A DNA stretch of 64,000 bases from Yamagishiella unicocca (Eukaryota; Chlorophyta; Chlorophyceae; Chlamydomonadales; Volvocaceae). The first letter of the stretch is position 1; every line of letters begins with the position of its first letter. A program made the translations under genes and the position numbers. Where the stretch lies: the NCBI GenBank assembly GCA_003116995.1, contig BDSL01000070.1:248001-312000 (forward strand), in the 5' to 3' direction. The notes beneath the pieces were generated by a model that was given only the letters and a program-made list of their open reading frames with translations, did not search any database and was not told the DNA's origin. Positions 1 to 10,900 of the stretch are shown in pieces.

Positions 1-1076
1 GCTGCCGCCACCGCCGCCGCCCCGACCCGGCCGCACGTCAAGCGCTTCGTCCGCAGGGAAGAGTCGGACGACGGGCAGCTGTTTTGGGAGGTGGTGGAGC
101 GGGTGGGTTGGTGGGGGATGGCAAGCGGGTGACCCGCAGCAGCGCCCCATCACCTTCCCAATGAGCAACCCCACGCCCAAGATGCAGTGTACGGCAGAGC
201 AGCCGCTGACGTGGGCGGCTTCCTGGACCACACCAACACCGTGACGGAGAAGAGGCTGGTGGCGGAGACGCTACTCGACATGACTGGGGAGGACAGCCTG
301 CGCTAGGGTGAGGCGGCGGGAGGGGGCAGGGAGGGGGGCCAGGGAGGGGCGAGAGGCCAGCAGCCGCAACACCTCGTCGGCGGGCACCGGCGCCATGATG
401 TACGACCCGCCGTACGATGCGGGCGGCAATAACTTGCAGAACAGACTGAAGGAGTGGACGTACTTGACCCGGGGCAGGCTGCTGCACACTGCCCCACCCA
501 GCCTTGCGATGAAGGCGTAGCAAAGGCTCGGAAACCAGTTCCTGGCAACAGCGGTAACATCAACAGCGCCGCGCATGGCCGTCTGCATCGCCCTGCTGGT
601 TTGCCCAACCGGTTTGCCACCGCGCGAAGCAGCCAGGACGGTAGCGCCCAAGACGCCGCCACGGCATCGCCGGCATCGTTCCTGACACCCAGCGTGAGGA
701 GGCTCGGCCCAGCTCGGCCCGCCACCGACGCCGCGGACACCACACGGTGAGGGCAGCCCCGACGTCAGCCACACGTCCACCGCCTCCACCAGGCCCAGCA
801 GCGCCAGCAGCTAGCAGCGCCGCGAAGTGGACCCACGGGTCCTCGTTCGCCACCCGGTTGGCCGCCAGCACCGCCAACATGCGCAACAGCAGCACTGCCT
901 GTGCGGCTGCCCGGCTGTCTCGTTACGAAGCAAGCGTTGATTTGTCGTGGGAATCTACGCCTTGAATAGTTTGCGGTTTGTCGACTTGAATAGGCTGCGA
1001 TGAGGAACTCCATGACTCTGTCGTTCACCGGGTAATTACCGGTAGTCTAACCGTCCAGTGCGCATGCGGCACTCCA
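1..1076. repeat. Macrosatellite unit U0, 3' portion (cut by window edge)
   Basis: This stretch matches position for position, with only a few differences, the ends of units U1 and U2 (base 1 corresponds to 6,893). It carries the (CCG)-rich tract, the open minus-strand frames and the closing GTAATTAC palindrome of the unit. It has the long form of the sequence at 640-690, which is the A-subfamily state. The copy is truncated on the left by the window edge, so the array probably continues outside. It holds no tRNA because that part of the unit lies further left. Confidence 0.95.
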
Positions 1077-1084
1077 GTAATCTA

Positions 1085-1141
1085 CCCTAAAACCCTAAAA
1101 CCCTAAAACCCTAAAAACCCTAAAACCCTAAAACCCTAAAA
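1085..1141 (+). repeat. Interstitial telomere-type repeats, (CCCTAAAA)n
   Basis: Seven tandem copies of CCCTAAAA are present; the fourth has one extra A. TTTTAGGG is the known telomere repeat of Chlamydomonas and its relatives. Unit sequence lies on both sides, so this is interstitial and not a chromosome end. Confidence 0.95.
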
Positions 1142-1242
1142 CGTCCTAGACGGTAACTTTTTTTAAAGCGATTCATGAGCCTCCTGGCTCGTCTGAATCG
1201 TACAAGTCACTTGTAAACATCATCATCATCACCAGTAATCTA
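1085..1242. mobile_element. 158-bp insert with telomere repeats, target duplication and (CAT)n tail
   Basis: The insert interrupts the macrosatellite exactly where other copies read straight through. The 11-mer ccagtaatcta occurs at 1,074-1,084 and again at 1,232-1,242, which fits a target-site duplication. From left to right the insert holds the telomeric repeats, a short T-run, about 70 bp of unique sequence with a small inverted motif (gagcctcctggctc), and a (cat)n tail next to the right duplication. A microsatellite tail plus a target duplication suggests retroposition. Capture of telomeric DNA during break repair is the alternative. It has no coding capacity. Confidence 0.65.
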
Positions 1243-1350
1243 ATTAAGGGCGATATGTTGGTTTGACTACATGCTGAATGCTTAAACAATATAGCCTTCT
1301 GTCACCGTGCCGTGAGCTTCCACAGGTCTTGTAGTGGGCGCATCTTGGAG
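1243..1350. repeat. Macrosatellite unit, first ~108 bp (truncated)
   Basis: The sequence runs like the start of other units (aattaagggcgatatgtt and the tgctgaatgcttaaacaat block) with scattered changes. It stops matching after gcgcatcttgga, where other units continue into attgcttataaacc. This is the broken left junction of the array. The array resumes at 4,441 with the same start segment. Confidence 0.85.
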
Positions 1351-1525
1351 GTAGGGCGCACACCGGCTAGATAGCCGGTTACGTGCATGCACAAGTGAAT
1401 TGCCCGCTAGCCGGTTACGTGCATGCACGGAAAAAAAGGCCATGAAACAGGCTTCTAACAAACTGAAATAATATAAATATTTATATGTACATTGTTCCAT
1501 CTATGAGCGTGGGCGTGTGCTGCCT
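1351..1525. other. Non-repetitive junction segment
   Basis: This segment joins the broken macrosatellite unit to the 168-bp satellite. It holds a 20-odd-bp direct duplication (agccggttacgtgcatgcac at about 1,376 and 1,411) and a short AT-rich palindrome near 1,475 (ataaatatttat). No gene is visible. Confidence 0.6.
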
Positions 1526-2925
1526 CTGCGTGCATCGCTCCATGGCTCCGTGCACGAGCGCCAATCAGCCCGCAGAGAGCTGTTCTGGGTCCCTGCACCG
1601 CGCGAAAATGTTAATCATACATGTATGCAAGTCGTTCACTCATGATTCCGGGCGTGCGACGCCTATTCGCGGCCCGTGCATGGCCCCAGGCCTCTGTGCA
1701 CGGTACCGGTAAAAAGCGTGCACGAACGCCGATCAGCCCGCAGACAGCTGATCCGGGTCGCTGTACCGCGCGAGAATGTTAATCATACATGTATGCAAGT
1801 CGTTCACTCATGATTGCGAGCGTGCGACGCCTATTCGCGGCCCGTGCATGGCCCCAGGCCTCCGTGCACGGTACCGGTAAAAAGCGTGCACGAGCGCCAA
1901 TCAGCCCGCAGACAGCTGATCCGGGTCACTGTACCGCGCGAGAATGTTAATCATACATGTATGCAAGTCGTTCACTCATGATTCCGGGCGTGCGACGCCT
2001 ATTCGCGGCCCGTGCATGGCCCCAGGCCTCTGTGCACGGTACCGGTAAAAAGCGTGCACGAACGCCGATCAGCCCGCAGACAGCTGATCCGGGTCGCTGT
2101 ACCGCGCGAGAATGTTAATCATACATGTATGCAAGTCGTTCACTCATGATTGCGAGCGTGCGACGCCTATTCGCGGCCCGTGCATGGCCCCAGGCCTCCG
2201 TGCACGGTACCGGTAAAAAGCGTGCACGAGCGCCAATCAGCCCGCAGACAGCTGATCCGGGTCACTGTACCGCGCGAGAATGTTAATCATACATGTATGC
2301 AAGTCGTTCACTCATGATTCCGGGCGTGCGACGCCTATTCACGGCCCGTGCATGGCCCCAGGCCTCCGTGCACGGTACCGGTAAAAAGCGTGCACGAGCG
2401 CCAATCAGCCCGCAGACAGCTGATCCGGGTCACTGTACCGCGTCAGAATGCTCATCATACATGTATGCAAGTCGTTCACTCATGATTCCGGGCGTGCGAC
2501 GCCTATTCGCGGCCCGTGCATGGCCCCAGGCCTCCGTGCACGGTACCGGTAAAAAGCGTGCACGAGCGCCAATCAGCCCGCAGACAGCTGATCCGGGTCC
2601 CTGTACCGCGTCAGAATGCTCATCATACATGTATGCAAGTCGTTCACTCATGATTCCGGGCGTGCGACGCCTATTCGCGGCCCGTGCATGGCCCCAGGCC
2701 TCCGTGCACGGTACCGGTAAAAAGCGTGCACGAGCGCCAATCAGCCCGCAGACAGCTGATCCGGGTCACTGTACCGCGTCAGAATGCTCATCATACTTGT
2801 ATGCAAGTCGTTCACTCATGATTCCGGGCGTGCGACGCCTATTCGCGGCCCGTGCATGGCCCCAGGCCTCCGTGCACGGTACCGGTAGGAGCATGCACGG
2901 GTGCCAATCAGCCCGCCGCTGGTTA
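1526..2925. repeat. 168-bp tandem satellite, about 8 copies
   Basis: The motif cggtaccggt recurs at 1,701, 1,869, 2,037, 2,205, 2,373, 2,541, 2,709 and 2,877, exactly 168 bp apart each time. The units at 1,701 and 2,037 are the same sequence (acgaacgccgatc and attgcgagcg variants), while 1,869 and 2,205 share the other variant, so part of the array is built of 336-bp dimers. Because 168 is divisible by three, one plus-strand frame stays open across the last copies (2,293-3,069). Its 56-residue repeated peptide is most likely a by-product. The unit length is close to one nucleosome repeat. Confidence 0.95.
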
Positions 2926-3440
2926 GTTGGCTTCTTAACTTTAAATGTCGGCCCTTGGCATACATATGAAATAGATGCAAATGTTGCACGGGAGCGGGAG
3001 GTTACAAACAGCGAGCAAGGTCGTACTGGATGTATTGGCGTATCTGTATCACTCCTTGCACACAGCTAGCAATAATATGAGAGGTTTCTTCGGGCTGCAT
3101 AAGTAGTTTATTATCGGATTCGATTCAGCTTGCAAGTTGCCATCCGTTGACTTCCCTCGAATTCGCCTGGCTCAATAAAGCGCAATCGACCAATGGCAGG
3201 CAGCTCTAATTCATTGTTAAGCATACGACAACAAATCATAACAGCATTGGCCTCGCTGATTTGCGAAATGCATCTTGGATTGCTGCAGCTCGTCCTCTCT
3301 GCAAAGGTGGAGATATCCATTGACCTGCCCTTGCAAATGTTTACCTATAAATGGAACAATGTGTGGACATGGCCACACCCTTCATCAGGCACCGCCACGT
3401 CACAGCTGTCAGCGGGTGTGGCCAGACTCAGGATTCGTGT
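2926..3440. other. Spacer without recognisable gene
   Basis: This is lower-copy, more AT-rich sequence between two tandem families. It has only short open frames on both strands and a TATA-like cctataaatgg at about 3,346. Nothing here can be called a gene. Confidence 0.5.
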
Positions 3441-4440
3441 GGGGCTTTAAATGGCTTATGGGCGGACCAGCAGCGGCGCTCACGTATCCCAGGTAAGCAG
3501 CGCGAGGGGAGGCCGCAATGCGCAAGTTGATCACTTACGCGTTGCGTGCCATGTCGCTGCTAACTAACGCTGTACAAGAGGGGCCACATGCAGCCATAAG
3601 CGATACCGTTGCCGAAGCGCTTGTGGGGCATTGAATGGCTTATGGGCGGACCTGCAGCGGCGCTAGGGGCATCACATGTCCCAGGTGAGCAGTGGGACGT
3701 GCGGCTGCACTGGTGCGCATCACGATACTTATCACATTTCTACTGCGTGCCGTGTCACTTACTAAAACTGCAACAGCAGCCACATACAGCCCTAAGCAAT
3801 GCTGTAGCCGAAGCGCTTGTAGGTGGCGAATGGCTTATGGGCGAATAAGCAGCGGCGCTAGGGCCATCAAGTATCCCAGGTGAGCAGTGGGAGGGGAGAC
3901 TGCACTGGTGCGCATCAGGTTGTTCGCCGCCCTTCTACTGAGTGTCGTGTCACTATCTCCTAATGCTACAATAGTGGCCAATACAGGCCTAAGCGATTCC
4001 GTTGCCGAAGCGCTTGATTGTGGGTGGTGAGTGGCTTATGGGCGGACCAATAGCCGTGCTAGGGGCATCACGTATCCCAGGTGAGCATTGGGAGGGGAGG
4101 CTGCACACTGGTGCGCATCAGGTTGTTTATCGCCCTTCCGCGGGAGGGGAGGCTGCACACTGGTGCGCATCACGTTGCTTGTCGCCCTTCCACTGCGTGC
4201 CGTGTCACTACTAGCGCTGCGAGAGGGGCCACCTACTGCCCTCAGCGATTCCATCCGTTGCCGAAGCGCTTTTGGGCGGTGAATGGCTTATGGGCGGACC
4301 AGCAGCGGCGCTAGGGGCGTCACGTATCCCAGGTGGGCAGCGGGCGTTGAGGCTGCACACTGGTGCGCATCACGTTGCTTGTCGCCCTTCCTCTGCGTGC
4401 CGTGTTACTAATAGCGCTGCGAGAGGGGCCACCTACTGCC
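3441..4440. repeat. Diverged ~190-250-bp tandem repeat, about 5 copies
   Basis: The block tggcttatgggcgga recurs at about 3,451, 3,635, 3,830, 4,031 and 4,283, each followed by an agcrgyg(c/t)tagggscatca and cccaggt segment. Spacing grows from 184 to 252 bp. The longest copy contains an internal duplication of about 58 bp (ggaggggaggctgcacactg at 4,090 and 4,145). Divergence is much higher than in the neighbouring 168-bp satellite, so this array is older or less homogenised. It ends directly at the restart of the macrosatellite. Confidence 0.85.
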
Positions 4441-4441
4441 T

Positions 4442-7400
4442 ATGTTAGTCTGAGTACATGCTGAATGCTTAAACAATATAATCTTCTGTCGCCGTGCCGT
4501 GAGCTTCCACAGGCCTTGTATTTGGCGCATCTTGGATTGCTTATAAACCAGGCAACCTTGGTTGGAACCAAACTTGAATACCAAACCAAACTAGAATACG
4601 ATGCCCGCCTGCCTTCTCTTGGCTGGTGGAAGAAGTAGAAAGGTAGCGTAGGACTACTTTTGCATACCTTTCTGCGCTGCCTGCATCTTGCAGCAAGATT
4701 GGGAAGGACACGACCACTAGATTCTCTCGTGGAGGCGACAGCAGCAGGCTGCGGTGCTGCGGTCGGCGGACGGTAGGATGGCGCGAAAGGCGTTCGACTA
4801 CCAGCAAGTGGACCTGCTGCGCGAGGACCTGGCTCTCGGCACAACGACGATGCCAACCAACCGCAGCGTCGGGTTTGTGCTGGTTCCAAAGGCTATCAAA
4901 GCCACGCTGTTGGACGTCTGCGTTCGGACAAACCGTGCTTCCACAATCCCCAGCCCAGCGCGCTTCATGGCGGCACGTTGCGGGCCTGCTGTGATTCGCC
5001 GTGCCCTGTCACCCTTCTACCCTGTATTCCACTACTCCCCTACTCTTACATTTCGAAGCTGCCTGAATTGCCGATCTTGCTGCCAGGTGTGCCTCATCTC
5101 CATCCTCTTCTGAGCCCGGCCGTGGACAGCCCCTTCGGACCCATGGCTGAGCCGCTCGACGCCACAGGCATGCCAAAATCCCTCTCCTCACCTGACGAGG
5201 ACGGGATTTGAATCGGCGCCCTTACGGACTAGTAGGTTTTCTTCCTGATACTTCACCAGGTAGTCCTGCAACTAGCGCCTGAGACCGCTCGGCCACCTCG
5301 TCATGCAACTCTTCGATGGCCTCATCGCCGTCGCTTCAGTCCAACGCGCACATTGTGTGCACACACGACTGGGGGGGGCGCCGGGTGCGGAAGGGGGAGC
5401 GGGCAGCGGGGGGGCCGTCGGGTTTGACATGCTGGAGGAGCCGCGTATCGCCGGATGTGACGCCGGTGTGGGGCTGCCATGCAGAGGCTTTCGCGACCAG
5501 GGTACTCGGGTGCGGCATGTGTCGTGCGTAGAACACCCCTGGAGTGGGAACCCTTACCCTTGCGCTAAACGTGCATGCTTGCCCTGCGAAGGATCACATA
5601 GTGGGGAGCAGGGCCAGGGGGCGCTGCTTCGGGCGGTGGCGTCCGCTTTCTGCACGGGCCTCCATTTCGGCGGACGGATCCAAGTGCGATATCGCGCGGA
5701 TCCAGAGCATGCTTGGATTCAAGCTCAGAGCTGCGCCGCAGGTGCGGCCGGGCAGTGCTGCGCCGGAGTTGGAGTCCCGGTGAGGCGGTAGCCACCCGGG
5801 CCCTAGGCAAGGTTGTGGGTGCCGGTAGTGCCGTAGGTGGTGGTGGTGTCGGAGGACAGGTCTAGGAAGGTGGTGATGGTGCGGATGGAGGAATAGTTGG
5901 TGCTGAGGAACCGTCCGCCTTGCAGGGGAGGGAGCCCCGGGTGGTCTTGTGTCCACACCCTGCCTATGTCCTCGCCATTTCGCCCACCCTTTCCAAATCC
6001 ATATCACCACAAAGTAACAACCCAACCGCCGCAACCTCCTCACAGGTCTATCTCTTGGCGGATGCGTACGCCATCCATGGTGCGATCCGCAAGGTCACTC
6101 GCTTTGAGTAGCTGCGCTATGCTGTAGTCCTGGTGGGAAGAAACAGAGCGGGCAGCGGCGCGTTGGGAGGCAGTGTGTGCGAGCCGGTCCCTGTAAAGTG
6201 CTGCCATGGGCCTTGCACATTCCACAGGTTGCAGGGACGCTGGGGACGGCGAGCAGCGACTGAATCGCGGAGTCACAGCTACTCTTGCAGGGACGCTGGG
6301 GACGGCGAGCAGCGACTGAATCGCGGAGTCACAGCTACATGAGCTATGAGGTGAGGCGAAGGTTAGGCATGGCACGCTAGCGCGTGGCGTATCTCATTAA
6401 ACGGTTTTGTCAGCTTTGCAAGGCGCGTTCGAATACGGGCTATGCGGTCCGAAACAGCACGTGGGACACACTGCAGCTGTCGCGTGAGTCAGTCCTTACC
6501 TAGAGCCACCGTGCAGCTGGCAGGTCCACGGGCAGCATCGTTGTCGATACACTGTGCGTTACGACGATGACCCTGAGTTGCAAGGATTCGACTGGGCAAA
6601 CGCTAGGTGGAAATAAGGTGGGAGGGGATTCAGATTCCACGACAGGATGACGGCGTTCTTCAACGCCATTTCCGCTTGAACATTCATCGTTACCTGAGAT
6701 TCGTAAGGACACTGGGCAGCCCAGAGACGAACGGGCAGTCCCTTTCCTACTCGTCGAGAATGGTTTGGTGCAGAGTGCTCGGCGGGGCTGTGCCACGGCG
6801 TGAACATGTGCAAGCGTGATGGGCATGTTGGCCCTGACGGATACAGAGACGGCAGCCAGCCTTGCTGCTGCTTACATACGGATTGAGGCACCGCTGCCGC
6901 CACCGCCGCCGCCCCGACCCGGCCGCACGTCAAGCGCTTCGTCCGCAGGGAAGAGTCGGACGACGGGCAGCTGTTTTGGGAGGTGGTGGAGCGGGTGGGT
7001 TGGTGGGGGATGGCAAGCGGGTGACCCGCAGCAGCGCCCCATCACCTTCCCAATGAGCAACCCCACGCCCAAGATGCAGTGTACGGCAGAGCAGCCGCTG
7101 ACGTGGGCGGCTTCCTGGACCACACCAACACCGTGACGGAGAAGAGGCTGGTGGCGGAGACGCTACTCGATATGACTGGGGAGGACAGCCTGCGCTAGGG
7201 TGAGGCGGCGGGAGGGGGCAGGGAGGGGGGCCAGGGAGGGGCGAGAGGCCAGCAGCCGCAACACCTCGTCGGCGGGCACCGGCGCCATGATGTACGACCC
7301 GCCGTACGATGCGGGCGGCAATAACTTGCAGAACAGACTGAAGGAGTGGACGTACTTGACCCGGGGCAGGCTGCTGCACACTGCCCCACCCAGCCTTGCG

Positions 7401-7988
7401 ATGAAGGCGTAGCAAAGGCTCGGAAACCAGTTCCTGGCAACAGCGGTAACATCAACAGCGCCGCGCATGGCCGTCTGCATCGCCCTGCTGGTTTGCCCAA
7501 CCGGTTTGCCACCGCGCGAAGCAGCCAGGACGGTAGCGCCCAAGACGCCGCCACGGCATCGCCGGCATCGTTCCTGACACCCAGCGTGAGGAGGCTCGGC
7601 CCAGCTCGGCCCGCCACCGACGCCGCGGACACCACACGGTGAGGGCAGCCCCGACGTCAGCCACACGTCCACCGCCTCCACCAGGCCCAGCAGCGCCAGC
7701 AGCTAGCAGCGCCGCGAAGTGGACCCACGGGTCCTCGTTCGCCACCCGGTTGGCCGCCAGCACCGCCAACATGCGCAACAGCAGCACTGCCTGTGCGGCT
7801 GCCCGGCTGTCTCGTTACGAAGCAAGCGTTGATTTGACGTGGGAATCTACGCCTTGAATAGTTTGCGGTTTGACGACTTGAATAGGCTGCGATGAGGAAC
7901 TCCATGACTCTGTCGTTCACCGGGTAATTACCGGTAGTCTAACCGTCCAGTGCGCATGCGGCACTCCAGAAATCGAATTAAGGGCGAT
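4442..7988. repeat. Macrosatellite unit U1 (A subfamily)
   Basis: U1 is 3,547 bp and nearly identical to U2 and U3. Its first ~120 bp carry the B-subfamily bases (aatcttctgtcgcc, ggccttgtatttgg), while the rest is A type, so the left end of the array is a mosaic. It holds two tandem copies of a 56-bp element at 6,229-6,339. Confidence 0.93.
5194..5302 (-). tRNA. tRNA-Leu(CAG)-like gene, copy 1, intron-bearing, probably defective
   Basis: Read on the minus strand, the 7-bp acceptor stem GACGAGG/CCTCGTC is perfect, the D-arm begins GCCGAGCGG, the anticodon stem CTAGT/ACTAG is perfect and the T-loop is TTCAAAT. An intron of about 30 nt lies after position 37, the usual place in nuclear tRNAs. 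Its CCTG can pair with the anticodon CAGG. The anticodon is CAG (leucine, codon CUG), and the class fits the tRNA-Leu D-arm. Lesions in this copy: the normally invariant U33 is G, A21 is C, and the T-stem (GCCGA opposite CCCGT) has two mismatches. It is likely a pseudogene or weakly expressed. Confidence 0.72.
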
Positions 7989-10900
7989 ATGTTAGTCTGA
8001 GTACATGCTGAATGCTTAAACAATATAGTCTTCTGTCACCGTGCCGTGAGCTTCCACAGGTCTTGTAGTTGGCGCATCTTGGATTGCTTATAAACCAGGC
8101 AACCTTGGTTGGAACCAAACTTGAATACCACAACCAAACTAGAATACGATTCCCGCCTGCCTTCTCTTGGCTGGTGGAAGAAGTAGAAAGGTAGCGTAGG
8201 ACTACTTTTGCATACCTTTCTGCGCTGCCTGCATCTTGCAGCAAGATTGGGAAGGACACGATCACTAGATTCTCTCGTGGAGGCGACAGCAGCAGGCTGC
8301 GGTGCTGCGGTCGGCGGACGGTAGGATGGCGCGAAAGGCATTCGACTACCAGCAAGTGGACCTGCTGCGCGAGGACCTGGCTCTCGGCACAACGACGATG
8401 CCAACCAACCGCAGCGTCGGGTTTGTGCTGGTTCCAAAGGCTATCAAAGCCACGCTGTTGGACGTCTGCGTTCGGACAAACCGTGCTTCCACAATCCCCA
8501 GCCCAGCGCGCTTCATGGCGGCACGTTGCGGGCCTGCTGTGATTCGCCGTGCCCTGTCACCCTTCTACCCTGTATTCCACTACTCCCCTACTCTTACGTT
8601 TCGAAGCTGCCTGAATTGCCGATCTTGCTGCCAGGTGTGCCTCATCTCCATCCCCTTCTGAGCCCGGCGGTGGACAGCCCCTTCGGACCCATGGCTGAGC
8701 CGCTCGACGCCACAGGCATGCCAAAATCCCTCTCCTCACCTGACGAGGACGGGATTTGAATCGGCGCCCTTACGGACTAGTAGGTTTTCTTCCTGATACT
8801 TCACCAGGTAGTCCTGCAACTAGCGCCTGAGACCGCTCGGCCACCTCGTCATGCAACTCTTCGATGGCCTCATCGCCGTCGCTTCAGTCCAACGCGCACA
8901 TTGTGTGCACACACGACTGGGGGGGGCGCCGGGTGCGGAAGGGGGAGCGGGCAGCGGGGGGGCCGTCGGGTTTGACATGCTGGAGGAGCCGCGTATCGCC
9001 GGATGTGACGCCGGTGTGGGGCTGCCATGCAGAGGCTTTCGCGACCAGGGTACTCGGGTGCGGCATGTGTCGTGCGTAGAACACCCCTGGAGTGGGAACC
9101 CTTACCCTTGCGCTAAACGTGCATGCTTGCCCTGCGAAGGATCACATAGTGGGGAGCAGGGCCAGGGGGCGCTGCTTCGGGCGGTGGCGTCCGCTTTCTG
9201 CACGGGCCTCCATTTCGGCGGACGGATCCAAGTGCGATATCGCGCGGATCCAGAGCATGCTTGGATTCAAGCTCAGAGCTGCGCCGCAGGTGCGGCCGGG
9301 CAGTGCTGCGCCGGAGTTGGAGTCCCGGTGAGGCGGTAGCCACCCGGGCCCTAGGCAAGGTTGTGGGTGCCGGTAGTGCCGTAGGTGGTGGTGGTGTCGG
9401 AGGACAGGTCTAGGAAGGTGGTGATGGTGCGGATGGAGGAATAGTTGGTGCTGAGGAACCGTCCGCCTTGCAGGGGAGGGAGCCCCGGGTGGTCTTGTGT
9501 CCACACCCTGCCTATGTCCTCGCCATTTCGCCCACCCTTTCCAAATCCATATCACCACAAAGTAACAACCCAACCGCCGCAACCTCCTCACAGGTCTATC
9601 TATTGGCGGATGCGTACGCCATCCATGGTGCGATCAGCAAGGTCACTCGCTTTGAGTAGCTGCGCTATGCTGTAGTCCTGGTGGGAAGAAACAGAGCGGG
9701 CAGCGGCGCGTTGGGAGGCAGTGTGTGCGAGCCGGTCCCTGTAAAGTGCTGCCATGGGCCTTGCACATTCCACAGGTTGCAGGGACGCTGGGGACGGCGA
9801 GCAGCGACTGAATCGCGGAGTCACAGCTACTCTTGCAGGGACGCTGGGGACGGCGAGCAGCGACTGAATCGCGGAGTCACAGCTACATGAGCTATGAGGT
9901 GAGGCGAAGGTTAGGCATGGCACGCTAGCGCGTGGCGTATCTCATTAAACGGTTTTGTCAGCTTTGCAAGGCGCGTTCGAATACGGGCTATGCGGTCCGA
10001 AACAGCACGTGGGACACACTGCAGCTGTCGCGTGAGTCAGTCCTTACCTAGAGCCACCGTGCAGCTGGCAGGTCCACGGGCAGCATCGTTGTCGATACAC
10101 TGTGCGTTACGACGATGACCCTGAGTTGCAAGGATTCGACTGGGCAAACGCTAGGTGGAAATAAGGTGGGAGGGGATTCAGATTCCACGACAGGATGACG
10201 GCGTTCTTCAACGCCATTTCCGCTTGAACATTCATCGTTACCTGAGATTCGTAAGGACACTGGGCAGCCCAGAGACGAACGGGCAGTCCCTTTCCTACTC
10301 GTCGAGAATGGTTTGGTGCAGAGTGCTCGGCGGGGCTGTGCCACGGCGTGAACATGTGCAAGCGTGATGGGCATGTTGGCCCTGACGGATACAGAGACGG
10401 CAGCCAGCCTTGCTGCTGCTTACATACGGATTGAGGCACCGCTGCCGCCACCGCCGCCGCCCCGACCCGGCCGCACGTCAAGCGCTTCGTCCGCAGGGAA
10501 GAGTCGGACGACGGGCAGCTGTTTTGGGAGGTGGTGGAGCGGGTGGGTTGGTGGGGGATGGCAAGCGGGTGACCCGCAGCAGCGCCCCATCACCTTCCCA
10601 ATGAGCAACCCCACGCCCAAGATGCAGTGTACGGCAGAGCAGCCGCTGACGTGGGCGGCTTCCTGGACCACACCAACACCGTGACGGAGAAGAGGCTGGT
10701 GGCGGAGACGCTACTCGATATGACTGGGGAGGACAGCCTGCGCTAGGGTGAGGCGGCGGGAGGGGGCAGGGAGGGGGGCCAGGGAGGGGCGAGAGGCCAG
10801 CAGCCGCAACACCTCGTCGGCGGGCACCGGCGCCATGATGTACGACCCGCCGTACGATGCGGGCGGCAATAACTTGCAGAACAGACTGAAGGAGTGGACG

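Noticed and set aside
1085..1141. True chromosome end
   Set aside because: Only seven repeats, with macrosatellite sequence on both sides and a target duplication around the insert.
2293..3069. 258-codon plus-strand frame as a gene
   Set aside because: It is the open frame of the 168-bp satellite. The peptide is purely the repeat and ends in unrelated sequence.
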